From Xylanibacillus composti (lineage in GTDB: Bacteria; Bacillota; Bacilli; Paenibacillales; K13), in contig NZ_BOVK01000015.1 of assembly GCF_018403685.1 (NCBI RefSeq), positions 124,001 through 188,000 of the forward strand: DNA of 64,000 bases. The letters run 5' to 3'. A program made the translations under genes and the position numbers. Position 1 is the first letter of the stretch. Each line of letters opens with the position of its first letter. Shown piece after piece: positions 34,049 to 42,787 of this stretch. The notes beneath the pieces are model-generated. The model had not been told where the DNA came from and did no database searches. It saw only the letters and a list, made by a program, of their open reading frames with translations.

Positions 34049-35359
34049 TCAGGATGTCGCTTCTGCCTTCTGCAAGTCGAGCACGCCCTGATAAATCAGG
34101 TCGAACAGCTCCTCGATATCCGCTTCCTCAATGCAAGAGAATGCTACTCGCAAATCGCTCTCGCCGAGCGCAATGGTCCCTACGCCATAGGCATCGAGCA
34201 GATGGCTGCGCAGCGTTTCGGCATGGACATGCTTCAGCTTCAAACACATGAAGTAGCCGGAGTTGAACGGATAATATTCCCACGCCTCATCATACTTGCC
34301 GCTGTCCAGCACTTCCTTCGTCCGATTGGCGCGGCCTTTCATGATCGCGGCTTTCTCCGCCTTCTGCTGGGCGAAGTCCGGGGATCGCAGCGCTTCCAGC
34401 ACAAATGTCTGCGACGGATGCGGACCGCTGGAGATCGTGGCGCGAATAATGCCCAACGTCTTCTGCTCCAGCACATGCTGGACGACCTCGCTGGTGGAGG
34501 CGTAGCTGATGAAGCCAACGCGGAAGCCCCATACATACTCTTCCTTCGTCGCGCCGTCCACCTTAACGGCCAGCACTCGATCATGGAGGCCGGCAAGCGA
34601 GCCGAAGAGCGATTCCTGCAAGGAATCCTCGAAGAATAGGCTGAAGTAAGCGTCATCGGTAACGGCAACGATGTTGATTCCGGCCTCGGCGCCTGCGCGA
34701 ATGGCTTCTACAATCTGACGTCCTTCTTCAGCTCCGGGCGTATAGCCGGTCGGGTTGTTCGGGAAGTTGAGCACGACGATGGCCTTGCCGTTCTCCTGCT
34801 GCGCCAGAATGGCTGCCCTCAAGCCTGCCACGTTGAAACGGCGCTCCTCATTGTAGAGCGGATAAGTCACGATGCTCGCTTTGCGGCGAATGCCGAAGGT
34901 CAGCTCGTAATTTTCCCAATTTTTCTCCGGATAAATCACCGCATCCTGCTCATCGGCGAACAGGTCGGCCACGATGCTTAAGCCGTGAGTCAACGCATTG
35001 GTCGCGATCGGCTGGCTGAAGCTCTTGTCCCGGAGCGTTGGATTCTCTTCGATCAACTTGCTCCGCCACAGTTCCCGCAGCTCCGGCTTGCCTGCCGGAG
35101 GCGCGTAAGGATACAAGTCCTTCGGTGCGAACGAGGACAATCGGTCTTGGATCGTCTGCAAGTACATCGGCTCCTTGTTCTCCAGAGCGATGCCGATGGT
35201 GGCATTGAATTTTTTGGCCTTTTGACCAGCTTCCGCCGATTGGCTCAAGATGCCTTCTTTAGGGAAGTAGATCGATTTGCCTAGCGAGGAAAGCATGCTG
35301 TATACATGCGGATTCTCGCGCTCCAATGTTTCGTTCAACTGCTTGCAAAGTGGATTCAT
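34049..35359 (-). CDS. PLP-dependent aminotransferase class I/II
   Basis: 436 residues with YPYAPPAGKPELRELW near the N terminus, NFPNNPTGYTP, TDDAYF and a lysine in VDGATKEEYVWGFRVGF at the expected Schiff-base region. This is fold-type I aminotransferase; the amino donor is not evident. The usual SxxK spacing is replaced by DGATKEE, so the lysine assignment is tentative. Confidence 0.8.
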   Translation of the reverse strand: MNPLCKQLNETLERENPHVYSMLSSLGKSIYFPKEGILSQSAEAGQKAKKFNATIGIALENKEPMYLQTIQDRLSSFAPKDLYPYAPPAGKPELRELWRSKLIEENPTLRDKSFSQPIATNALTHGLSIVADLFADEQDAVIYPEKNWENYELTFGIRRKASIVTYPLYNEERRFNVAGLRAAILAQQENGKAIVVLNFPNNPTGYTPGAEEGRQIVEAIRAGAEAGINIVAVTDDAYFSLFFEDSLQESLFGSLAGLHDRVLAVKVDGATKEEYVWGFRVGFISYASTSEVVQHVLEQKTLGIIRATISSGPHPSQTFVLEALRSPDFAQQKAEKAAIMKGRANRTKEVLDSGKYDEAWEYYPFNSGYFMCLKLKHVHAETLRSHLLDAYGVGTIALGESDLRVAFSCIEEADIEELFDLIYQGVLDLQKAEATS

Positions 35360-35505
35360 CTGAATTCCATCCTTCCGTAATCTGTTCGCGCTGTTCTGTC
35401 TCCAGTTAGCTTTTAGGGATTATTATAACACTTCGCACAGACAGAAGACTACGGCTGACTGTATTTTTTTGAAAACCCCTCACAGGTGCAGCGACAGTAC
35501 GGAAT

Positions 35506-36771
35506 TTACGCGGTTTCTTCCTTCGTCCATTCGCTGATTTTCGCATCGGAAGGGAGCAGGAAGGCGATCAGCCCGACTAGGGGCAGCCAGCTTGCCCACA
35601 GCATGACATTTTCCAGACCGATGATATCCGCCAGCTTGCCCCAGACGAAGGAGCCGGCGGCGCCCAGTCCGAAAGCCAGTCCGATCGTTAATCCCGATGC
35701 CGTGGCAACTTTGCCGGGAATCAGCTCCTGGGCATAGACGACCATGACGGAGAAGCTTGACAGCAAAATAAGTCCAATCAGCGTAAGCAGCACATAGGAC
35801 CAGAACGGGGTGGCGAACGGCAGCAAGACGGTTAGCGGTGCGGCGCCCAGCATGGAAGCGATGAGCACCTTCTTTCTGCCGAACCAGTCTGCTAGGGGGC
35901 CCCCGATGAACGTACCGACTACTCCTGCAGCGGCAAACAGGAAGATGAACACTTGCGTGCGTTCAATGCTCATGCCGTACTTCTCAATCAGATAAAACGG
36001 GTAGAAGGATGAGATGCCGGCATGATACCAGGAACGGGCGAAAATAAACAGGATGACGAGCAGGAGTGCCAAACGGATCCGGCCTTTGTAGGCATCGGCA
36101 TGCGCACGGCGCTTTTTGCTCTTGGTCGGGACAGCTGTTTCCTGCATCGCATTCCGATACCAGCGGGCAATCATTAACTGGAAGACAATGGCCAATGCCG
36201 CTGCAAAAGTAAACCAGATCGCTCCGAATTGGCCGAACGGAACGAAGATCAGAATCGCCAGGATCGGGGCGAGGGATTGTCCGGCATTGCCGCCTACTTG
36301 GTAAATGGATTGCGCCAGTCCGCGTCTCGGTCCGGCAGCCAAGAAGGCAACGCGGGCCGCTTCCGGGTGGAATACAGCGGAGCCGATGCCGACAAGCATA
36401 ACAGATACGATGACCCAGGCGTAGCTCGGCGCCATGCTGAGCCCCAGCATGCCAAGCAAGGAGAACACCATGCCCAGCGGCAGCAAAAAAGGCGTAGGCC
36501 GAGCGTCGGAATACAAGCCGATGACGGGCTGCAGCAGAGCGGCAGTCAAATTCAAGGTGAAGGCGATCAGCCCGACCTGTGTATAGGTCAGAGACATCGT
36601 CTCTTCCAGAATGAGCGATACAGCAGGTATGACGGATTGCATCGTATCGTTCAGGAGATGGATGAGGCTGATGGCAATCAGAATCTTAAAGACGAACGGA
36701 CGGGCGGCGGTTGCGGTCCGCGCTTCTCCAGCCTGGCTGGCGGCAGGAGCGGGACTAGGTGTGGTGTTCAT
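35506..36771 (-). CDS. MFS transporter, fosmidomycin-resistance (Fsr) type
   Basis: 421 residues, twelve hydrophobic helices with a basic central loop KSKKRRAHADAYKGR. The start of helix 1, LIHLLNDTMQSVIPA, and GPLADWFGRKK match the Fsr group, whose members export fosmidomycin and possibly other small molecules. An Ala/Pro/Ser-rich cytoplasmic N terminus of about 24 residues precedes. ATG 36771 with GGAAGG upstream. It follows psd by 4 nt on the same strand. Confidence 0.82.
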   Translation of the reverse strand: MNTTPSPAPAASQAGEARTATAARPFVFKILIAISLIHLLNDTMQSVIPAVSLILEETMSLTYTQVGLIAFTLNLTAALLQPVIGLYSDARPTPFLLPLGMVFSLLGMLGLSMAPSYAWVIVSVMLVGIGSAVFHPEAARVAFLAAGPRRGLAQSIYQVGGNAGQSLAPILAILIFVPFGQFGAIWFTFAAALAIVFQLMIARWYRNAMQETAVPTKSKKRRAHADAYKGRIRLALLLVILFIFARSWYHAGISSFYPFYLIEKYGMSIERTQVFIFLFAAAGVVGTFIGGPLADWFGRKKVLIASMLGAAPLTVLLPFATPFWSYVLLTLIGLILLSSFSVMVVYAQELIPGKVATASGLTIGLAFGLGAAGSFVWGKLADIIGLENVMLWASWLPLVGLIAFLLPSDAKISEWTKEETA

Positions 36772-36775
36772 GCTG

Positions 36776-37588
36776 TTATCCTTCCTTACGTGAGTTGGTT
36801 TTGGCTCGCAAGATGCCGAGGGACTGACCCACACGGACCTTGTCGCCAACTTTCAAATCCGGCTCGGGAACGAAGGTGCCGTTTTCGATCAGCAGCACAA
36901 CCGTGGAGCCAAATTCGAAATAAGCAAGCTCTTCGCCGCGTTCCACTGATTGGGGCGCAGCGTCTTGGACATAGCGAATGCTGCTGACATTGAAGGCTCC
37001 TACCTTAATGACAGCGGTCTCGCCCTTGCTGCCGCGAATGTAGGTGACAGTCCGGACATTTCGGCTGAGCACCCTGTTCATGTATCTAAGTCCAAAGTCG
37101 TTGACCGGGTACACCCTGCCCGGAATGGCTTCTGTTTCTTCGACCTTGCCGGATAGCGGGGCGTGGATGCGATGGTAGTCGGACGGGCTCAAGTACAGAA
37201 CATAACAAAAACCGTTGCGATAATGGATCATGCGCGGGGAGCGATTCAGCAGTTCCCCGACAGTATAATGCTGTCCTTTAACGTTTAAGACGGTTCCATC
37301 GGATATGGGCCCCATTCCTGTAATCAGGGCATCGACAGGACTGACAAGCGCATTCGGGTCCGGATCGATTGGCCGCAATCCCGGCTTTAGTTTTCGCGTG
37401 AAAAAAGCATTCAGCGATTCGTATTGGTCGATGGTTTTCTCTGCTTCCTCTATCGGAATTCCGTACACTTTGGCAAATCGGGGAATCAACCTGCGGCTCA
37501 AGCCGGAGCGGGCGAAAGCGCCGGCCATTCGGGAAATTGCCGCATGGGACGAAAGCTCGGTCAACAGCCGGTAAAAAGCTTTGGCCAC
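36776..37588 (-). CDS. psd: Phosphatidylserine decarboxylase
   Basis: 270 residues. The self-cleavage site is FGST in YFEFGSTVVLLIENG, where the serine becomes the pyruvoyl group. YPVNDFGLRYMNRV and SPSDYHRIHAP are typical of the family. Produces phosphatidylethanolamine in the membrane. GTG 37588 has AGGAG 8 nt upstream. Forms a likely operon with the MFS gene. pssA is not present. Confidence 0.92.
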   Translation of the reverse strand: MAKAFYRLLTELSSHAAISRMAGAFARSGLSRRLIPRFAKVYGIPIEEAEKTIDQYESLNAFFTRKLKPGLRPIDPDPNALVSPVDALITGMGPISDGTVLNVKGQHYTVGELLNRSPRMIHYRNGFCYVLYLSPSDYHRIHAPLSGKVEETEAIPGRVYPVNDFGLRYMNRVLSRNVRTVTYIRGSKGETAVIKVGAFNVSSIRYVQDAAPQSVERGEELAYFEFGSTVVLLIENGTFVPEPDLKVGDKVRVGQSLGILRAKTNSRKEG

Positions 37589-37699
37589 CCTCAACACTCC
37601 TCTCGCGTTTCAATGGCATGGTATACTCGATTATATTGACATAGAATGGGCAGACACGCAATAGGGGAAGGGGGCGGGCTTATTTTTCGGCAATAACAA

Positions 37700-37726
37700 A
37701 AACAGCCCGGGAAGGCTGTTTTTTCA
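37700..37726. terminator. Terminator between psd and the Cys-rich gene
   Basis: AACAGCC / GGCTGTT stem with TTTTTT; lies 3' of the Cys-rich gene (minus strand) with an A-run on the other side. Confidence 0.65.
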
Positions 37727-37739
37727 GCAGTCTATGAAA

Positions 37740-37934
37740 TTATGGCTTTGTATACTCCCGGCAGCCCAAGCATGTCTTGAAATTCACCTGAATGGGCTGT
37801 GCGGCGCCGGATAGCTTGGTGCAGGCTACGGGTGTCTTGTTTGCGGCATCTGTGCTGATGGATTCGCAGTAGTGGCAGGCCGAAATCAGGCGCAGCAGCA
37901 ATTCTGTTTCGGAAACTTTGCCAGCTGGGTTCAC
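37740..37934 (-). CDS. Small Cys-rich protein under c-di-GMP riboswitch control
   Basis: 64 residues: two CxxC pairs (C20/C23 in ACHYC and C55/C58 in TCLGC) plus C38, a zinc-ribbon-like arrangement. No signal peptide or membrane helix. Family not recognised. GTG 37934 has AAAGGAGAG 6-8 nt upstream; ATG 37940 is in frame but too close to the ribosome binding site. The only gene between the riboswitch and the next terminator, so it is the controlled gene. Confidence 0.7.
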   Translation of the reverse strand: MNPAGKVSETELLLRLISACHYCESISTDAANKTPVACTKLSGAAQPIQVNFKTCLGCREYTKP

Positions 37935-37941
37935 AGACATC

Positions 37942-38106
37942 TCTCCTTTTGGGAGACACACAAAAAAGCGCCGAAAAGGGCGCGCATCCTGACGTTGGAC
38001 TTCGTGCTTTCGAATCCCACGTGCAGCCCGGCTGTCATTGCGACCTGCAATCGCTTTAGACCCGTGGCTTTGCGTCTCCTTCTTTCGAATGGATTTGCCC
38101 TTAAGT
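37942..38106 (-). promoter_or_regulatory. Cyclic-di-GMP-I (GEMM) riboswitch with terminator platform
   Basis: Read on the minus strand. The aptamer (about 38106 to 38020) contains GGGCAAATCC, the GAAA tetraloop of P2, the core GACGCAAAGCC followed by ACGGGTCTAAA, then TTGCAG and CAGCCGGGCTGC. This follows the Vc2-type GEMM-I aptamer order. Next come a long hairpin (about 38023-37993) and a GCGCC-CTTTTC-GGCGC hairpin with TTTTTT (about 37987-37965), a terminator. A last small stem TCTCC/GGAGA (37956-37942) can hide the ribosome binding site. Confidence 0.85.
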
Positions 38107-38132
38107 ATAAATTCCATAACTTGCTAATCCCT

Positions 38133-38161
38133 ATCGTACCACAAAGCTATTGGTTTGTCAC
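38133..38161 (-). promoter_or_regulatory. Promoter for the c-di-GMP riboswitch transcript
   Basis: Minus strand: -35 GTGACA, 17-bp spacer ending TGG, extended -10 TACGAT; transcription would begin about 20 nt before the aptamer. Confidence 0.6.
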
Positions 38162-38216
38162 GTATTCTCCCGAAGCAGGAACACGGATATGAGGAGGATT
38201 CGCGCTGAAACGGAAG

Positions 38217-38254
38217 GGCCCCGTTGTCGCGCTGCGAGCGCAGCAAACAGGGCC
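38217..38254. terminator. GC-rich hairpin after the glycosyltransferase gene
   Basis: GGCCC / GGGCC outer arms and GCTGCG/CGCAGC inner stem; a GGTTTT tract follows on the plus side, and only a weak T-rich tail on the minus side. Confidence 0.45.
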
Positions 38255-38331
38255 GGTTTTGCTGACCGCGCCCAACCTGATCGCAAGGCATGGCCCTGCC
38301 AGTCACTGGTCCAGTGGTCTAGGCTCATGCA

Positions 38332-39330
38332 TTACAGCTTGCGATAAATGCGGATCAGCTTGTCAGCGGCGGTAATTAAGTTGTGATGCTGCTGGGCATA
38401 GGCTCTCCCTTGCTTGCCCAGCTTCCGCAGCAGGTGCGGCTTGCGAAGAAGATGGCGAAGGGTGTCTGTCAAAGTGTCCGGATTGGCAGAAACAATTGGA
38501 AGCCCCGGGTATTTCGGAATCAAATCCTTGCGCATGTAACAGACTACCGCTTTGCCCATCGCCATGGCTTCAATGCTGACCATGCCGTAATCTCCGATGT
38601 GGAGCTGATCGATGACCAGATCCGCTTGCTGATAGGCGGCTTTTGCTTTGTCGTGCGGCATTTTCTGAATTAAGGTGAACTGAAAGTCTAGTCCTTCACG
38701 CTTCAGTTGAGCAATTGCAGCTTCGATGAACTCTGTACCCTTCACATATTGGTTTGTAGGCGCATGCACGATTCGTACGGGCCCGGTGCCTGATGGATAA
38801 GCCGGCTGAATCGCATTCAGATCTACCGCATTCGGCAAGAAATGAATATATTTGTAGAAAGGTTTTATATATGGAAGCAACTCATAATAAGGGATGATCG
38901 CATGGCTTGCTGATTCGCTGATTCGCTTCAGATCTGCTAATATACGCTCGTCTGTCCATCTGGGCTTCACACGCGCATAGGGATTCAGCTTTTTGGCGAT
39001 TGACAGTCGTCGCACTTCAGAGCCGCGATGATGAATGATCACTTTCTTGCCCATGGAAGTCAGCAGCTTTAGATCGCTATTGTCGGGAAGAAAGGTGGAG
39101 CTGAAATGGAAATGGAAAATATCGTAACGGTCCAGCACTTTGTTCATGTATCTTTGGGCGATCGCCGGCCGTTGCTTGGCTGCATATCGTTCCAAGTGCA
39201 GACATACATCCGGCTTGAACTCGTAGCTGTTCCCGTAAAAGTGACACGATGTAGCGGAGATCCCCTTTTTGCGCAGCACCTGGCATAACGCAATCATCTG
39301 CTGGCCATAGGTCAAATGCAACACTCTCAT
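38332..39330 (-). CDS. GT4-type glycosyltransferase
   Basis: 332 residues. The GT-B fold is shown by an N-terminal VLHLTYGQQM, the acceptor-side FHFHFSS, IVHAPTNQYVKGTEFIEAA (nucleotide-sugar region) and the E-x7-E-like IGDYGMVSIEAMAMGKAVVCY. The enzyme likely transfers a sugar from a nucleotide donor to a surface glycan; acceptor unknown. ATG 39330 with AAAGGAGAG upstream; the longer frame to 39573 lacks support. Divergent from the 2-epimerase gene. Confidence 0.82.
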   Translation of the reverse strand: MRVLHLTYGQQMIALCQVLRKKGISATSCHFYGNSYEFKPDVCLHLERYAAKQRPAIAQRYMNKVLDRYDIFHFHFSSTFLPDNSDLKLLTSMGKKVIIHHRGSEVRRLSIAKKLNPYARVKPRWTDERILADLKRISESASHAIIPYYELLPYIKPFYKYIHFLPNAVDLNAIQPAYPSGTGPVRIVHAPTNQYVKGTEFIEAAIAQLKREGLDFQFTLIQKMPHDKAKAAYQQADLVIDQLHIGDYGMVSIEAMAMGKAVVCYMRKDLIPKYPGLPIVSANPDTLTDTLRHLLRKPHLLRKLGKQGRAYAQQHHNLITAADKLIRIYRKL

Positions 39331-39506
39331 GCTTCGCTCTCCTTTCGGGGTGTCCATCCGAGGTTCTTCCCTTACTTTATGGCTGCATGACTTCCATCGC
39401 TTGGACGCATGCAGCATTGTTTCGGAAAATGGTTCACCGTACAAGCAATCTCTATGGTTTCTCATAAACTGCAGAAAGCCAGGAATCATTTCAGGGGGGT
39501 GCCGTC

Positions 39507-40583
39507 TTGAAAGCTGCTGCAATCGTGGGAGCCAGACCGCAATTTGTGAAAGCGGGGATGCTGAGCCGGGCATTGCGCCGGCATATGGAAGAAATCATCA
39601 TCCACACCGGCCAACATTATGATGCGAACATGTCGGCTGTATTTTTCGAGCAATTAAGTTTGCCTCATCCCGAATATGAACTCCAGGCAGGCTCAGATAC
39701 GCATGCCAGACAGACTGCCCGCATGCTGATGGAGCTAGAAGAGATTCTGGTCAAGGAAAAGCCGGACTTCGTGCTCGTTTTCGGTGACACCAATTCTACA
39801 TTGGCCGGCAGTTTGGCCGCCGCCAAGCTGCACATTCCGATCGCTCATGTGGAAGCGGGGCTGCGGAGCTACAATCGGAGAATGCCGGAGGAAATCAATC
39901 GGGTGGTTACAGATCATCTCTCCACCGTATTGTTCTGTCCTACCGGTACTGCCGTAGGGAATTTGAAAAAAGAAGGAATTACGCGCCATACCTACATGGT
40001 AGGAGATGTTATGTGTGACGCTGTACTGGCTTATAAGGATGTGGCGCTCAGACAATCCTCGGTGCTGGAGAGATTGGGACTCGTTCCGGGCAGCTACTAT
40101 TTGGCCACCATTCATCGAGCGGAAAATACGGACAATCCCGAGCATATGCGCGCCATTCTGCGGGCATTGCATCAATTGGATCGTCCTGTCCTCGTTCCGC
40201 TGCATCCCCGGACCAAGAAGTGCCTGGAGAAGTTCGGCTTGCTGCCATTGTTGGACGGCGAGAAGCTTCATGTAATGGAGCCGCTGCGATATCTGGATAT
40301 GCTCGCATGTATCAGCCAGGCTAGTGTCGTCCTGACTGATTCCGGCGGTGTGCAGAAGGAGGCTTATATGCTTCACATTCCATGTGTGACCATGCGCAGC
40401 GAGACCGAATGGGTGGAGACTGTGGCGCACGGAGGCAATGTGTTGGCTGGAGCAGACAGTCAGCGCATTGTGGCCGCTGTCGAGCAGTTCAAACAGCCTG
40501 TTTCCTTCAGGAATCTGTTCGGAGATGGCAAAACAGCGGACCAAATAGCGGAGATTCTGATGACGATTTCGCCGGATCTGTAA
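39507..40583 (+). CDS. mnaA: UDP-N-acetylglucosamine 2-epimerase (non-hydrolysing)
   Basis: 358 residues. Conserved VGARPQFVKAGML at the N terminus, IHTGQHYDANMS, VFGDTNSTLAG, HVEAGLRSYNRRMPEEINR and DSGGVQKEAY. Interconverts UDP-GlcNAc and UDP-ManNAc for teichoic acid linkage or capsular sugars. TTG 39507 follows GGGGGGTG. Related epimerases act on UDP-GlcNAc(3NAc)A, so the exact donor is inferred. Confidence 0.9.
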   Translation: MKAAAIVGARPQFVKAGMLSRALRRHMEEIIIHTGQHYDANMSAVFFEQLSLPHPEYELQAGSDTHARQTARMLMELEEILVKEKPDFVLVFGDTNSTLAGSLAAAKLHIPIAHVEAGLRSYNRRMPEEINRVVTDHLSTVLFCPTGTAVGNLKKEGITRHTYMVGDVMCDAVLAYKDVALRQSSVLERLGLVPGSYYLATIHRAENTDNPEHMRAILRALHQLDRPVLVPLHPRTKKCLEKFGLLPLLDGEKLHVMEPLRYLDMLACISQASVVLTDSGGVQKEAYMLHIPCVTMRSETEWVETVAHGGNVLAGADSQRIVAAVEQFKQPVSFRNLFGDGKTADQIAEILMTISPDL

Positions 40584-40586
40584 AGG

Positions 40587-40623
40587 CAAAAGCCGCTTCC
40601 CCCGCGATGGGAAGCGGCTTTGA
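40587..40623. terminator. Bidirectional terminator after the 2-epimerase
   Basis: AAAGCCGCTTCCC / GGGAAGCGGCTTT with 7-nt loop. Confidence 0.85.
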
Positions 40624-40627
40624 ATCT

Positions 40628-41860
40628 TCATAGAATATAGGCCAAGTAATCGGGTTTCAGCACGCGCTTGTAGACGGAGTAGAGGATGGTCTCCATTTTA
40701 TCCCAGGCATAGGTGTCCTGCATGATTTGGAACGCATTGTCGCTCATGAGCTGCAATAAATCTCGTCGTCTGTTCAGATAGAGGATGGCGTTTACATAGT
40801 CGGCCGCCGCAGGCAGCGGGTTGTCGAGGACCAGACCGCAATGATGCCGGCGAACGAAGCTTTCCATTTCGTGGCACTTGTTGACGAGAATAGGCACCCC
40901 GTTGTTCAAGTAGCTGAAAAATTTATTGGGCAGCGCGAACATATGATTCATCGTATAAGGGAGCTTGTAATCGATCCAGCCGATGTCCACATCAGCCATA
41001 TGCTGGGGAATTGCCTTGTAATCGACCCACCCCGCCGGGATGACCTTATGTGCCAGATCGGGCGGAATCGGGAGCGATTGATGGCTGCGGACGCCCCCGA
41101 TGATTTTGAAGCGGAGGTCCATCGATTGATTGGCGATTCTCGTCATCTCCAGTATGCGGTCTGCGCTCCCTCTCTTCGGATCAACGTTGCCTTCATAGCA
41201 TACGGTAAGGTGCGGCTTTAAGAAGTTTTTGGCTGGACGGCTTTGGAGCATGGGCGGGGAATTATAGATGACATCCACGCGGAGCTTCGGGTTTATGGAC
41301 AGATACCAGGCTTTCATGGATTCGGAGACCGCAATGATGTGATCCACTTCTTTCAGCATCTCGAGCAAGGCGCTGTACAGCTTGCTTTTCTTGTCCTCAC
41401 GAATGCTGGCATAAAGGTCTGGCGTGAATTCGTGGCTGTCATAGATCAGCTTCACATGCTTGCCTTGGGTTCTTAGCTCTCGCTTGATGCACACCCCGGC
41501 ATAAAGGGAGAGGTACTCATGAGCATGATAAACGTCGGCTTGCTGCTCCATTCCAACCTTGATCAGCATGTTGACATTTTTGGTAGTACATTTGCCTGAC
41601 AGCACGTTGGCAACAATCTGATCCAACGTATCCTGATGCTTTTCATAGGTCACGACTCTGACGCCTTCATGGATGAAGCTCGGGCTTAAAAACTCTCGGG
41701 TATAAGGGGTTCCATCTATGTCGAATAAATAGCCGTTCATTCGCGGGGCGACGATTGTCACGTCATATCCGGCCTTCAGCAAGCTTTTGGCTTCCTTTTT
41801 GAATATGCGTGCATCCTGGAAGGGATGGTGCTGGATCAGCTTGCAGATCTTAATAGGCAT
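40628..41860 (-). CDS. GT4-type glycosyltransferase
   Basis: 410 residues of GT-B fold: KLIQHHPFQDARIFKKEAKS near the start, DVYHAHEYLSL, LIYDSHEFTPD, CYEGNVDPKRGSA (donor site) and LPNKFFSYLNNGVPIL. These features match family-4 transferases found in surface polysaccharide clusters. AAAAGGAG lies 8 nt before ATG 41860. Specificity unknown. Confidence 0.83.
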   Translation of the reverse strand: MPIKICKLIQHHPFQDARIFKKEAKSLLKAGYDVTIVAPRMNGYLFDIDGTPYTREFLSPSFIHEGVRVVTYEKHQDTLDQIVANVLSGKCTTKNVNMLIKVGMEQQADVYHAHEYLSLYAGVCIKRELRTQGKHVKLIYDSHEFTPDLYASIREDKKSKLYSALLEMLKEVDHIIAVSESMKAWYLSINPKLRVDVIYNSPPMLQSRPAKNFLKPHLTVCYEGNVDPKRGSADRILEMTRIANQSMDLRFKIIGGVRSHQSLPIPPDLAHKVIPAGWVDYKAIPQHMADVDIGWIDYKLPYTMNHMFALPNKFFSYLNNGVPILVNKCHEMESFVRRHHCGLVLDNPLPAAADYVNAILYLNRRRDLLQLMSDNAFQIMQDTYAWDKMETILYSVYKRVLKPDYLAYIL

Positions 41861-41971
41861 TGTATTCACTCCTTTTCAGAAGTCGTCTTGTACAATGTAT
41901 TACATCTGCAAGCCGGAAGGAACAGCGATCGTACCGCGCTGCGAAAATTGGGTGGCCGTCGCCGCTGCCCG

Positions 41972-42787
41972 TCAAAATGGGGGAAGCCGGTAAAAGGAGG
42001 CGGTGTTTTGAGTAATGAGGGCGTGCGCTTCCTGGAAGGAGCAGCGCTTCAAGCCGGCAATTTCCTGAATGACACGCTGGGCCATGCGGGGGACGGTGGC
42101 CTGACCCTTGAATGGGCCTTCGAAGGGCCACGGACCGTCCGTTTCGGCCATCACTTTGTCGATCGGCATAACGGCGGCTAATTGCCGAATGTCCGGCTCA
42201 TAGCAGATGTCCGGCGTGAAGGAGACGCTGTATTGATTGGCAATGATGCGTTCGGTCACAAGGCGGGAGGCCTTGAACCAATGAAAATGGGCGTGGCTGA
42301 CATTGTACTTTTCCAGCAGCTCGCAGGCGGCAGCTGCGTCTTCGTAAACGGCATGCAGCACAATGGGCTTGTTCAACTCGCCGGCCAACCGTACGAATTG
42401 CTCCAGCAGTTCTTGATAAGGTTCGGCGTCGAAGCGCTCGCCTGCTCGACGCTTCTCGAGCGCAGTGTAATAAGGAAGTCCGACTTCACCGATTGCGACC
42501 ATATCGTCGGCATGCTTGCGCATCCACTGGAACAAATCAGCGGCGGCAGCATCATCGGGAAGAGGCTGCTCCGGATGAAAGCCGAAAGCGGGATGGACGA
42601 GGCCGGGATAGCGCTTAGCGATCTGAAGGTTGCGGCGGCAGGATTCCAGTTGACTGGATACGGTGATCAGCCCTGTCACCTGCATGGCTTCCGTCCGCGG
42701 ACCGTTGCTTGCTTGCATGAGCGGTGCCAGCATGTCTGTCAATTGGCTGTCCTCGTACATATCCAAATGAATATGGGCGTCAATCAT
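41972..42787 (-). CDS. TatD-family metal-dependent hydrolase
   Basis: 271 residues with the family's metal ligands: HIHLD at the start, GEVGLPYY, VLHAVYED, HFHWFK and ETDGPW. The family includes 3'-5' DNases and other hydrolases. GGAGG precedes ATG 42787, and the gene overlaps the end of the ABC ATPase gene by 8 bp, so it is translated as the last gene of the thiamine-precursor operon. That context suggests a role beyond DNA, which is inference. Confidence 0.8.
   Translation of the reverse strand: MIDAHIHLDMYEDSQLTDMLAPLMQASNGPRTEAMQVTGLITVSSQLESCRRNLQIAKRYPGLVHPAFGFHPEQPLPDDAAAADLFQWMRKHADDMVAIGEVGLPYYTALEKRRAGERFDAEPYQELLEQFVRLAGELNKPIVLHAVYEDAAAACELLEKYNVSHAHFHWFKASRLVTERIIANQYSVSFTPDICYEPDIRQLAAVMPIDKVMAETDGPWPFEGPFKGQATVPRMAQRVIQEIAGLKRCSFQEAHALITQNTASFYRLPPF

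Noticed and set aside
38304-38316. CACTGG-T-CCAGTG palindrome as a terminator of the glycosyltransferase gene
   Set aside because: No T-run follows on either strand; kept neither as terminator nor operator.
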